Assembly: GCA_934370915.1 (NCBI GenBank)
Contig: CAKRNI010000051.1
Location: forward strand, 1-13,956
Source of the DNA: an uncultured Lachnospiraceae bacterium
Lineage (GTDB): Bacteria > Bacillota > Clostridia > Lachnospirales > Lachnospiraceae
Direction: 5' to 3'
DNA: 13,956 nucleotides
A program made the translations under genes and the position numbers. The notes under the pieces are model-generated. The model saw only the letters and a program-made list of their open reading frames with translations, ran no database searches and was not told the origin of the DNA. Shown here in pieces: positions 6,772-13,956 of the stretch (its first letter is position 1; each line of letters starts with the position of its first letter).

Positions 6772-8364
6772 CTAAAACTGATTGTAAATGAACTGGCTGG
6801 AATCAAAGCCAACACCGTAGGCGCCAAAAATAAGCACGGCAAGGAACAGACCGTACCAGCACACAAACCGGACGATCAGCGGTTTTGCCGCAATCTTTTC
6901 CCGCACACTTCCGCTCCTCTGAATCAGGCTCGTCATAATAAGGATCAAAAGCCCGACGAACAGGACCAGATAATCTGCTGCCGCAAGCCCCAGTGTCTGG
7001 AATCTTCCATCAAAGAGCTGCGGGATCCTCGAATATACCAGCATGTTCCCAAACATCCGGAAGGTAAGCGGAACATCCCGGTAGCAGTCAAACATGCGGA
7101 GCGAGCTCATGAGCAGGATCGTCCTTGCGACCTGAAACATCTTATACCACAGCGTTCCATCCACGGAAAAATGTTTATGGAACCACTTGTAACACGGCTC
7201 CAGCTCCTGAGAAATCATGAGGACCACAAAGTTCATCATTCCCCAGACGATAAAATTCCAGGCCGCCCCATGCCAGATTCCCGTCGCAAACCATACGACG
7301 GCGCTGGCTGTGTAGACCGGCATGCGCTTTCCAATGTACTCGCCGAAATGCTTTCTCGCGAATTTATTGAACCTTAACATCGGATCCGACACGGAGATCG
7401 GATAGAAAATATAGTCCGTAAACCAGGTTCCCATGGTGATATGCCAGCGTCTCCAGTATTCCGCGATATTTTTTGAGAAATACGGGCGGTGGAAGTTCTC
7501 TTTCAGGTGGATCCCAAACAGCTCCGCCGTGCCGATGGTGATATCGATTCCGCCGGTGAAATCCGCATAGAGCTCCAGAGCATAGAACATCATTCCCAGA
7601 AACACATAGATCCCATCATAAGTCGCCGGGTCATGGATGATCGTGTTGACCGCGGTCAGGATCCGGTCGGCGATCACAAGCTTCTTAAAGAATCCCCACA
7701 GGATCCGCTGAAGGCCAAAGGAAACTGCTTTCCAGTCAAACTTATGGTCTGCCCACATATCTCCCGACACATCGTCAAAGCGGCTGATGGGTCCCTGAAC
7801 CACCTGAGGGAAGAAAGAAATAAACAGCGCAAAAGAAAAAAGCCCTTTTTTCGCCGGATATTTTCCGCGGTAAACATCTACGAGATATCCCACAGCCATA
7901 AACGTATAGAAGGAGATTCCCATCGGAAGGATCATGTTCTTAAAGCTGATCGGCTCCCCCGCATGGAATGCGTCCAGAAAAAAATTGACATTCGCGATGG
8001 CAAAGTTCGTATACTTTAAAACCGCAAGAATTCCCAGATTAAAGAAAAGACATGCGAGCATCCATTTCCGCTGGATTTTTTTCATCCCTGCTTTATAGGC
8101 CTTTCTCTCTTCCTTTGTGAGTTTCGCCTTATTTTCTTTTATATACGCGGCAGAGATTTCCCCGTAATGACCGATCTTTAAGGCAGCAAAATAAGTGGTC
8201 ACGGTCGTCACCATGATAAAGATCAGGTTTTTCGGACCGGACCAGTAGTAGAACAGATAGCTGGCCGCCAAAAGCAGCTGCCACTGGAACCTTCTACACA
8301 GTGTGTAGTAAAGGACCAGAACAGCCGCTAAAAACGCCAGAAATCCGTAGGATGTAAATAACAC
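6772..8364 (-). CDS. dltB: MBOAT family O-acyltransferase, DltB-like
   Basis: 530 residues, about eleven membrane segments. MBOAT motifs are clear: PMGISFYTF (147-155), QGPISRF (190-196), ENFHRPYFSKNIAEYWRRWHIT (289-310, with H308) and GIWHGAAWN with the conserved membrane His365. In Dlt systems this protein passes D-alanine from the carrier protein to the outer face of the membrane. The protein ends in SSQFIYNQF; a Tyr-containing aromatic C-terminal tail of this kind is found in the separate DltX microprotein, which has no gene here. The start is GTG (8364) rather than ATG; the ribosome site GAGGAG lies in the last two codons of dltC, 6 nt before the start after the stop codon. It could also be grouped with AlgI-type MBOATs, but the neighbours argue for DltB. 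Confidence 0.92.
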   Translation of the reverse strand: MLFTSYGFLAFLAAVLVLYYTLCRRFQWQLLLAASYLFYYWSGPKNLIFIMVTTVTTYFAALKIGHYGEISAAYIKENKAKLTKEERKAYKAGMKKIQRKWMLACLFFNLGILAVLKYTNFAIANVNFFLDAFHAGEPISFKNMILPMGISFYTFMAVGYLVDVYRGKYPAKKGLFSFALFISFFPQVVQGPISRFDDVSGDMWADHKFDWKAVSFGLQRILWGFFKKLVIADRILTAVNTIIHDPATYDGIYVFLGMMFYALELYADFTGGIDITIGTAELFGIHLKENFHRPYFSKNIAEYWRRWHITMGTWFTDYIFYPISVSDPMLRFNKFARKHFGEYIGKRMPVYTASAVVWFATGIWHGAAWNFIVWGMMNFVVLMISQELEPCYKWFHKHFSVDGTLWYKMFQVARTILLMSSLRMFDCYRDVPLTFRMFGNMLVYSRIPQLFDGRFQTLGLAAADYLVLFVGLLILIMTSLIQRSGSVREKIAAKPLIVRFVCWYGLFLAVLIFGAYGVGFDSSQFIYNQF

Positions 8365-8367
8365 GCC

Positions 8368-8595
8368 TTACTCCTCGTCAAGACGGCGGATCAGGTTCCA
8401 GATCGCCTCCGCGGAGTTAAAGTTCTCCGGCACGATCTCGTCAGCCGGGATCGTAACGTCAAATTCGTCCTTGATCTGTGTGATCAGTGTCACGATGTCG
8501 AAGGAATCGAGAATTCCGTCGTCGATCAGGGTATCGCAGGACTCGAAGTCCACATCTTCGTGTAAATCAGATAACATATCTAAAAGTTCATTCAT
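8368..8595 (-). CDS. dltC: DltC-like acyl (D-alanyl) carrier protein
   Basis: 75 residues, the usual size for a discrete carrier protein. The phosphopantetheine site is Ser31 in DDGILDSFDIVTL (25-37), with DSF where fatty-acid carriers have DSL; DSF is common in DltC. The protein is strongly acidic and predicted to be four-helical. It would be charged by the adenylating enzyme encoded just upstream and would deliver the aminoacyl group to the MBOAT protein encoded directly downstream. It starts 18 nt after the dltA stop behind a modest AGAGG ribosome site, and its stop lies 3 nt before the dltB start. Identification is firm; the loaded amino acid is inferred. Confidence 0.93.
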   Translation of the reverse strand: MNELLDMLSDLHEDVDFESCDTLIDDGILDSFDIVTLITQIKDEFDVTIPADEIVPENFNSAEAIWNLIRRLDEE

Positions 8596-8613
8596 GGTTT
8601 CAGTTCCTCTCTC

Positions 8614-10128
8614 CTATAAATTTGCACACCTGTTTTTTAATTCCATCCGGTTGAGCTTTCCGTTTGCCGTAAACGGCATCTCTTCGATCTTCTCCACGAG
8701 ATTCGGGATCATATAGCGCGGAAGCTTTTCCTTTAACACCTTGATGATATCCTTTCCCTCTGCGTCACCGACATAGAACAAAACGATCTTTTCCCGCTCC
8801 TTGTCATAAACGCAGCAGGACATGCGGATCCCTGCCATCTGGTTCACATGGACCTCGATCTCTCCAAGCTCGATCCGGTGTCCCATGTGCTTGATCTGGT
8901 GATCCTTTCTCGAGACAAACACGAGTTCTCCAAACTCATTGTATCGTCCGATATCGCCGGTCCGGTAGATCAGCTCCGGATAACAATCGTTCAACGGGTT
9001 CTGGACGAATACTTCCTTCGTCTTCTCCGGGTTCCTGTAGTATCCCAGAGTCACGCAGGTTCCGCGGATGCAGATCTCACCGGTCTCTCCCTCTCCCGCC
9101 AGCTGATCCTCATCATTTAAGAGAAGGATCTCCGTATTCTTAAAGGGGCGTCCGATGGGAATCACGTCATCCGGGCCAAATTCCCGGTTGACCCTGTAAT
9201 AGCAGGACATTCCAGTGCACTCGGTCGGTCCGTAAAGATTCGTAAACTGTGCCCCTGGAAGCGCCTGTCTCCAGAGATTGAACTGTTTAATCGGGAAGAC
9301 CTCACTTCCGAATGCCACCGTGTGAAGATACTTCGGCACAACCTTGTCAAAGGTTCCCATAGATGAGATCATCGTCAGTGCCGATACGACCCAGCACACC
9401 GTATTGATCTGATTCTCATTCAGATATTCCACCAGCTTCACCGGGAACATAAACAGACTCTTCGGTATCAGATATGTCGTAGCCCCAAACATCATGGTCG
9501 GGTACAGTTCCTTTAAGCAGGCGTCAAAATAAAGCGGTGACTGATTTCCGAAGACGGTCTCCCGGTTAAATCCAAGAACCCGGGAAAGATTCTCCACATA
9601 ATCGAGAACGGACCTGTGGCAGGCCGCAACGCCCTTCGGAACTCCGGTGGAACCGGAGGTAAATACGATGTAGATCGGATCCGTGTCCATAGAGGCCTCG
9701 CGGATCTCTGCCAGCTTCCCATCCTGAATCTCCGTCTTCACTGCATCCTCAAACCTGAGAGTATGGCCGGGAAAGCCGATCTTTATCAGCTTCTTCTCCG
9801 TATACGCGTCACAGATCATCAGACGCGGTTTTAATGTCTCCAGGATCAGGGATACGCGGTATTCCGGCATCTCCTCATCAAAGGGAACATAAAAGCACCG
9901 CCCGTAGACAGCGCCGTAAAACGCGGCAACCGCCTCCGGACTTTTCTTCATATAGATCACGACCGGTTCCCGGTAAAAGCCTTCACGGGACAGATAGCTT
10001 CCGATCGCACGGGAATACCGGAAGACCTCCGCAAAGGTCAGTCCATGTTTTCCATCGGTATAGGCAGTTTTATCCGGAACTTCTTTCACCGTTTTTTCGA
10101 GATATTCCAGAATATTTGTCTGTATCAT
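8614..10128 (-). CDS. dltA: DltA-like amino acid adenylating enzyme (D-alanine--carrier ligase family)
   Basis: 504 residues, typical of DltA. It is a complete adenylation enzyme: P-loop FTSGSTGVPKG (156-166), substrate-pocket Asp202 (YFDACLKE), YGPTEC (299-304), YRTGD with D392, hinge region VSRKDHQIKHMGHRIELGEIE (405-425), and catalytic Lys491 in NGKLNR. It would use ATP to form an aminoacyl-adenylate and load the DltC-like carrier. Asp202 fits binding of the amino group as in DltA. In FGSEVFP (273-279), however, Gly274 falls where Bacillus DltA has the Cys tied to D-alanine selectivity. ATG start with GAGG upstream; 25 nt after the transglutaminase-like gene, leaving no room for dltX. Family firm; substrate D-alanine only probable. 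Confidence 0.92.
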   Translation of the reverse strand: MIQTNILEYLEKTVKEVPDKTAYTDGKHGLTFAEVFRYSRAIGSYLSREGFYREPVVIYMKKSPEAVAAFYGAVYGRCFYVPFDEEMPEYRVSLILETLKPRLMICDAYTEKKLIKIGFPGHTLRFEDAVKTEIQDGKLAEIREASMDTDPIYIVFTSGSTGVPKGVAACHRSVLDYVENLSRVLGFNRETVFGNQSPLYFDACLKELYPTMMFGATTYLIPKSLFMFPVKLVEYLNENQINTVCWVVSALTMISSMGTFDKVVPKYLHTVAFGSEVFPIKQFNLWRQALPGAQFTNLYGPTECTGMSCYYRVNREFGPDDVIPIGRPFKNTEILLLNDEDQLAGEGETGEICIRGTCVTLGYYRNPEKTKEVFVQNPLNDCYPELIYRTGDIGRYNEFGELVFVSRKDHQIKHMGHRIELGEIEVHVNQMAGIRMSCCVYDKEREKIVLFYVGDAEGKDIIKVLKEKLPRYMIPNLVEKIEEMPFTANGKLNRMELKNRCANL

Positions 10129-10153
10129 CTTTCGTTCCTCACTGTATTTTTAA

Positions 10154-11533
10154 TCACGGAGACGGAGTCGTCGGGGTAGCCGGATATTTCGAGTGGTCGA
10201 TCTTATGGCTTCCGCGGCCCGTTGTGTTGGAATAGTTCTCCAGCTGTGCATCTGTCAGAAGGCAGAAGGTTCCGCCTGCTGAACGCGGAGTTGTATCAAA
10301 ATGATACCAGCCGTTTCCACAGTCTACAAGACTCCACCAGTGATGTCCATCTGTGCGGATCACTTCCAGATTTGCGATTCCTGCCTTATCCAGAAGAGCC
10401 TTCGATACCGAATAATAGGTATAGCAGTCTCCGCGCTTTGTCCGGAAGCCGGTATAAGCGGATTTCACCCAGTTTCCTTTCTCGGAGTGATTTACATAGC
10501 GCATATTGGAGCGTACCCAGGAGTAGATCGCTCTCGCTTTCTGGGTCTTATTCATAGAAGCGTTGGTGATCTTTGCAAGGGTCTGCTCTGCCATCGCATT
10601 CACCTGAGCCGTCATCTCCGCATCGCTTGCAGCCGGAACCTGTTCCGTTACCACTCTGCTCTGTGTTTTTTGTGCCTGTGAGGCTGGCTTTACCGCAGCG
10701 ATTCCATTTGCATCAAATACATATAACACACCGTCGACGGTCTGCTCCGTATTCTTCAGCGCTTTTCCATCCGCGCCAAGATAGCGTCTTCCACCCTCGA
10801 CATCATGCCAGCCAGTCTGCATTGCGCCGCCTGTCATGTCAAAATAGTAGGAGGCGCCGTCGATATCCTGCCAGCCGGTACGCATTGCGCCATCCGCCCC
10901 CAGAAGATACCAGGCACCGTCACCGCCGATCTGCTGTAATCCGGTGCGCATGATCCCATCGTCACCGAGATAATAGTAGACACCGCCGACCTTCTGCCAG
11001 CCGGTTTCCATCCTGCCGTCCGCCCCCATATAGTAATAGACGTCATTCAGCTTCAGCCAGCCTTTTACGGCAATCCCATCTTCACCAAGATACAGCCATT
11101 TTCCGTCCTTTTCTTTCCATTCACTGCGAAGGATCGTGTTCTTATCCTCACGGTATATCCAGCCGTTATTCGTAAGGATCCAGCCTTCTGTAGCCTTCAT
11201 CGGCAGGAGGATTCCATACTCATCTGCATGATAATACTGGCTGTCCAGCTGGACATTTACATTCGTATACATAACGCCATCAGGATCCATGATATAACGC
11301 GCCAGATCTCCCTGCATGACACCGGTTACCGCATATCCGTCTTTTCCGAAGTAATACCAGTTGCCGTTTTCTTCCTGATGCCATTCATTCTGCAGATAGG
11401 ACCCGTCATCGTTGCGATACCAGGTTCCTGCCGTATCTTTTACAAGTTCACCGGCGAATGACGGAAACGTCAGGCAGAGTGTGCTGATCCCTGCTAAAAG
11501 CGCGATCCGTTTTCCTTTCATATGCCTTTTCAT
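10154..11533 (-). CDS. Secreted wall-binding protein with transglutaminase-like domain
   Basis: 459 residues. A signal peptide (KRIALLAGISTLCLTFPSFA, cleavage near residue 27) is followed by about ten ~20-residue choline-binding-like wall repeats from ~35 to 280, of the form GWQKVGGVYYYLGDDGIMRT. A polar linker (~281-305) leads to a C-terminal transglutaminase-like domain (~306-450). Its Cys-His-Asp triad is C370 (KRGDCYTYY), H398 (GHHWWSLV) and D413 (YHFDTTPR). Bacterial members with this fold act as proteases, peptidases or cross-linking enzymes on the surface. The ATG at 11533 has GGGAGG 8 nt upstream; a second ATG at codon 5 is less well spaced. It is the first gene of the operon and lies 25 nt before dltA, so co-expression with wall acylation is likely. 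Its substrate is unknown. Confidence 0.92.
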   Translation of the reverse strand: MKRHMKGKRIALLAGISTLCLTFPSFAGELVKDTAGTWYRNDDGSYLQNEWHQEENGNWYYFGKDGYAVTGVMQGDLARYIMDPDGVMYTNVNVQLDSQYYHADEYGILLPMKATEGWILTNNGWIYREDKNTILRSEWKEKDGKWLYLGEDGIAVKGWLKLNDVYYYMGADGRMETGWQKVGGVYYYLGDDGIMRTGLQQIGGDGAWYLLGADGAMRTGWQDIDGASYYFDMTGGAMQTGWHDVEGGRRYLGADGKALKNTEQTVDGVLYVFDANGIAAVKPASQAQKTQSRVVTEQVPAASDAEMTAQVNAMAEQTLAKITNASMNKTQKARAIYSWVRSNMRYVNHSEKGNWVKSAYTGFRTKRGDCYTYYSVSKALLDKAGIANLEVIRTDGHHWWSLVDCGNGWYHFDTTPRSAGGTFCLLTDAQLENYSNTTGRGSHKIDHSKYPATPTTPSP

Positions 11534-11559
11534 ATTGTGTTCCTCCCTTTCTTCTTGAA

Positions 11560-11588
11560 AGTATAGAACAACCCCTATCGTTTTGCAA
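11560..11588 (-). promoter_or_regulatory. Promoter of the transglutaminase-dlt operon
   Basis: TTGCAA (11588-11583) and TATACT (11565-11560) are separated by 17 nt on the minus strand. The predicted start near 11553 gives a leader of only about 20 nt, ending in the GGGAGG ribosome site. The -35 box is 4 of 6 to consensus, suggesting moderate or activator-assisted use. Confidence 0.7.
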
Positions 11589-11594
11589 CCCCTA
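11569..11594 (-). promoter_or_regulatory. Tandem 9-bp direct repeat over the dlt promoter
   Basis: TAGGGGTTG is present twice on the minus strand, at 11594-11586 and 11577-11569, with an 8-nt gap and a 17-nt start-to-start distance. One copy overlaps the -35 box and the other lies in the promoter spacer. The arrangement resembles a direct-repeat operator for a response regulator, but no regulator gene is in the window to test this. Confidence 0.5.
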
Positions 11595-11635
11595 AATACT
11601 CAACTATGACCATTGTCTCGTTTTTCACAGCAAGC

Positions 11636-11675
11636 AAAAAAGGACCTGTAATGTCCGAAAACATTACAGGCCCTT
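11636..11675 (-). terminator. Intrinsic terminator of the pyruvate:ferredoxin oxidoreductase gene
   Basis: A 15-bp stem with one G-U pair (11640-11654 and 11661-11675, loop CCGAAA on the plus strand) is followed on the minus strand by a six-T run (11641-11636). It lies 13 nt after the stop codon and separates this gene from the dlt-type operon. Confidence 0.93.
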
Positions 11676-11688
11676 CATTATCTTTCAA

Positions 11689-13956
11689 TTACTTCTCGTC
11701 GTAGAGTGTAACTAACTTCTCAAGGTAAGCGTACTTATCCTTAGCGTTCTGCTCTGCCTTAGCAAACAGCTTCTCAGCTCTTGCCGGGTTCTTAAGTGCG
11801 AGAGATGTGTAACGAACCTCACCCTTGATGAACTCCTGGTAGTCAACTGTAGCCGGCTTGCAGTCAAGGCTGAACTTCTTGCCCTCAGCTGCCGGGTTGA
11901 ATCTGAAGAGATTCCAGTAACCGGACTGAACAGCAAGCTTCTCCTCTGTCTGAGCCTTTGCCATACCCTTCTTGATACCATGGTTGATACACGGAGCGTA
12001 TGCAATGATCAGGGACGGTCCCGGATATGCCTCAGCCTCAGCGATTGCCTTGATAGTCTGGTTCATATCAGCACCCATGGAGATCTGTGCAACGTATACG
12101 TAGCCATAGCTCATAGCGATTGCAGCAAGGTCTTTCTGCTTAACTTCTTTACCGCCTGCAGCGAACTGAGCAACAGCACCTGTCGGAGTAGCCTTGGAGG
12201 ACTGTCCGCCTGTGTTGGAGTAAACCTCAGTGTTGAATACCATGATGTTGATATCCTTGCCGCTTGCAAGTACGTGGTCAACACCGTTGAATCCGATATC
12301 GTAAGCCCATCCGTCACCACCGAAGATCCACTGGGACTTCTTAGCCAGGAAATCTTTGTTGTTAACGATGTCCTTGCATGTCGGGCAATCGATGTTCTCA
12401 AGAGCTGCAACAAGTTTGTCAGTTGCAACGCCGTTTGTAGCGCCGACACTGAATGTGTCTAACCACTCCTGGCAAGCAGCCTTAACTTCTGCTGTTGCGT
12501 TCTCATTTGCAGCAACTTCCTCAACTTTAGCCTTTAAGCCATCGCGGATTGCCTGCTGAGCGAGTAACATACCATAACCGAACTCAGCGTTATCCTCGAA
12601 CAGGGAGTTAGACCAAGCCGGTCCCTTGCCTGCCTTGTTAGCTGTGTAAGGTGTGGACGGTGAAGAGTTACCCCAGATAGAAGAACATCCTGTTGCGTTT
12701 GCGATGTACATTCTGTCACCGAATAACTGTGTGATCAGTTTTGCGTACGGCGGCTCACCACAGCCTGCGCATGCACCGGAGAACTCAAGGAGCGGCTGTT
12801 TGAACTGGCTGCCCTTTACAGTTGTCTCTTTGAATTTATCGATTACATCCTGCTTGATGTCAAGTGTCTGGCCGTAGTTGAATACTTCCTGCTCTGCAGT
12901 GTTTCCTTCAAGCGGAACCATTGTAAGAGCCTTCTCACCCTTCTTGCCCGGGCATACGTTCGCACAGGAACCACATCCGGTACAGTCAAGAGCGGAAATT
13001 GTCATAGCGAACTTGTACTCCGGCATACCAGTCATCGGGATGGTCTTTGTGCCAGCCGGTGCCTTAGCAGCCTCTTCCTCTGTCATAGCTACCGGACGGA
13101 TAACTGCGTGCGGGCAGACATAAGAACAGAAGTTACACTGGATACAGTTGTCCGGATTCCAAACCGGTACGTTAACTGCGATACCACGTTTCTCGTATGC
13201 AGCGGAACCGGACGGAGTTGTACCGTCAACGTAATCCTTGAATGCGGATACCGGGAGGTTGTTACCTTCCTGAGCATTTACAGCAGCCTGAATGTTGTTA
13301 ACGAAGTTGATAACATCCTCGCGGCCCTCTGTAGCGTGAACCATGTCAAGACCTTCGTCTTCACAGTTCTTCCAGCTCTCCGGAACCTGAACCTCTACAA
13401 GTCCCTTAGCGCCGGCATCGATCGCTGCCCAGTTCTTCATAACAACGTCTTCACCCTTACGGCCGTAAGTAGCCTTTGCAGCTGCTTTCATAAGCTCGTT
13501 AGCCTTGTCAGCCGGGATGATCTTTGTTAACTCGAAGAATGCGGACTGAAGGATTGTGTTGATACGGGTCGGGCCCATGCCTGTCTCAATACCAAGTTTA
13601 ACACCGTCGATGGTGTAGAATTTGATGTTGTGGTCAGCGATGAACTTCTTAACCTGTCCCGGTAAGTGCTTCTCAAGACCCTCAGCATCCCACGGGCAGT
13701 TGAGGAGGAATGTACCGCCGTCAACAAGCTCCTGAACCATGTTGTACTTACGGATGTATGCCGGGTTATGACATGCAACGAAGTTTGCTTTGTGGATCAG
13801 GTATGTGGACTTGATCGGAGTATGTCCGAAACGTAAGTGGGACATTGTAACACCGCCGGACTTCTTGGAGTCATAATCGAAGTAAGCCTGAGCGTACATG
13901 TCTGTGTTGTCACCGATGATCTTGATGGAGTTCTTGTTAGCACCTACAGTACCGTC
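11689..13956 (-). CDS. nifJ: Pyruvate:ferredoxin (flavodoxin) oxidoreductase, 3' part; 5' end outside window
   Basis: 755 residues are visible, starting in frame at the window edge (DGTVGANKNS), so roughly 420 N-terminal residues of a ~1175-residue family are missing; the Met at 13899 is internal. The enzyme oxidises pyruvate with CoA to acetyl-CoA and CO2, reducing ferredoxin, in the cytoplasm. Visible parts: the end of the gamma-like domain (SHLRFG...), a two-cluster ferredoxin domain with CIQCNFCSYVCP (near 13146-13114) and CTGCGSCANVCP (near 12984-12952), the third cluster cysteines in CAGCGEPP and ATGCSSIWG, and the thiamine diphosphate site GDGWAYDIGFNG with EVYSNTGGQ. No key residue is missing. 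Codon use is more strongly biased than in the neighbours, as expected for a highly expressed fermentation gene. Confidence 0.97.
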   Translation of the reverse strand, partial: DGTVGANKNSIKIIGDNTDMYAQAYFDYDSKKSGGVTMSHLRFGHTPIKSTYLIHKANFVACHNPAYIRKYNMVQELVDGGTFLLNCPWDAEGLEKHLPGQVKKFIADHNIKFYTIDGVKLGIETGMGPTRINTILQSAFFELTKIIPADKANELMKAAAKATYGRKGEDVVMKNWAAIDAGAKGLVEVQVPESWKNCEDEGLDMVHATEGREDVINFVNNIQAAVNAQEGNNLPVSAFKDYVDGTTPSGSAAYEKRGIAVNVPVWNPDNCIQCNFCSYVCPHAVIRPVAMTEEEAAKAPAGTKTIPMTGMPEYKFAMTISALDCTGCGSCANVCPGKKGEKALTMVPLEGNTAEQEVFNYGQTLDIKQDVIDKFKETTVKGSQFKQPLLEFSGACAGCGEPPYAKLITQLFGDRMYIANATGCSSIWGNSSPSTPYTANKAGKGPAWSNSLFEDNAEFGYGMLLAQQAIRDGLKAKVEEVAANENATAEVKAACQEWLDTFSVGATNGVATDKLVAALENIDCPTCKDIVNNKDFLAKKSQWIFGGDGWAYDIGFNGVDHVLASGKDINIMVFNTEVYSNTGGQSSKATPTGAVAQFAAGGKEVKQKDLAAIAMSYGYVYVAQISMGADMNQTIKAIAEAEAYPGPSLIIAYAPCINHGIKKGMAKAQTEEKLAVQSGYWNLFRFNPAAEGKKFSLDCKPATVDYQEFIKGEVRYTSLALKNPARAEKLFAKAEQNAKDKYAYLEKLVTLYDEK

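Noticed and set aside
7489..8019. Plus-strand 176-residue open frame inside the MBOAT gene.
   Set aside because: Antisense to a clear MBOAT coding region, with no family features; it is a by-product of codon bias.
10129..10153. A hidden dltX microprotein gene between the transglutaminase-like gene and dltA.
   Set aside because: Only 25 nt separate the two genes and they hold the dltA ribosome site.
11980..12462. Plus-strand 160-residue open frame inside the oxidoreductase gene.
   Set aside because: It mirrors a conserved, complete domain on the minus strand and is Ser/Val/Cys-rich nonsense typical of antisense frames.
13897..13899. Met at 13899 as the start of the oxidoreductase.
   Set aside because: The frame continues in family-like sequence to the window edge, so this Met is internal and the gene is cut by the window.

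Overview
The window reads as a chromosomal segment of a gut-type anaerobic Clostridia, most likely Lachnospiraceae. The evidence is protein style (DUF6449-type ABC permease, clostridial pyruvate:ferredoxin oxidoreductase, choline-binding-like wall repeats fused to a transglutaminase domain), strong GGAGG ribosome sites, roughly balanced base composition and sigma-A type promoters. Genus is not resolvable from the sequence alone. Every convincing gene lies on the minus strand, so transcription runs from high to low coordinates. There are no RNA genes, CRISPR arrays, transposases or stretches over 300 bp without a gene.

In transcription order: (1) 13956-11689, the 3' two thirds of a pyruvate:ferredoxin (flavodoxin) oxidoreductase gene, ended by a strong terminator. 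(2) 11588-4995, a six-gene operon with its own promoter. It encodes a secreted wall-binding transglutaminase-like protein, then a dlt-type set in the order dltA, dltC, dltB, dltD, then a small lipoprotein, then a terminator. (3) 5016-1067, a YtrA-type GntR regulator, ABC ATPase and large DUF6449-type permease. Its promoter starts inside the preceding terminator, a near-consensus YtrA operator covers the predicted start site, and its leader holds three hairpins flanked by a 9-bp direct repeat. (4) 1070-1, a DUF368 (PopT-type undecaprenyl-phosphate transporter) gene with its own promoter, a leader hairpin and a strong terminator.

Units 2 to 4 share a cell-envelope theme. The Dlt-type proteins would activate an amino acid, load it on a carrier protein, pass it through the membrane MBOAT protein and place it on a surface polymer. 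The YtrA-type ABC systems are typically envelope-stress responsive. PopT-type proteins recycle the lipid carrier used for wall polymers.

The dlt-type locus is the most interesting part. It has no dltX gene, but the MBOAT protein itself ends in a DltX-like FIYNQF tail. The DltD-like protein has Cys where the nucleophilic Ser is expected. The adenylation enzyme appears to have Gly where DltA has the Cys linked to D-alanine selectivity. Together these suggest a divergent wall-acylation system whose amino acid and target polymer should not be assumed to be D-alanine and lipoteichoic acid.
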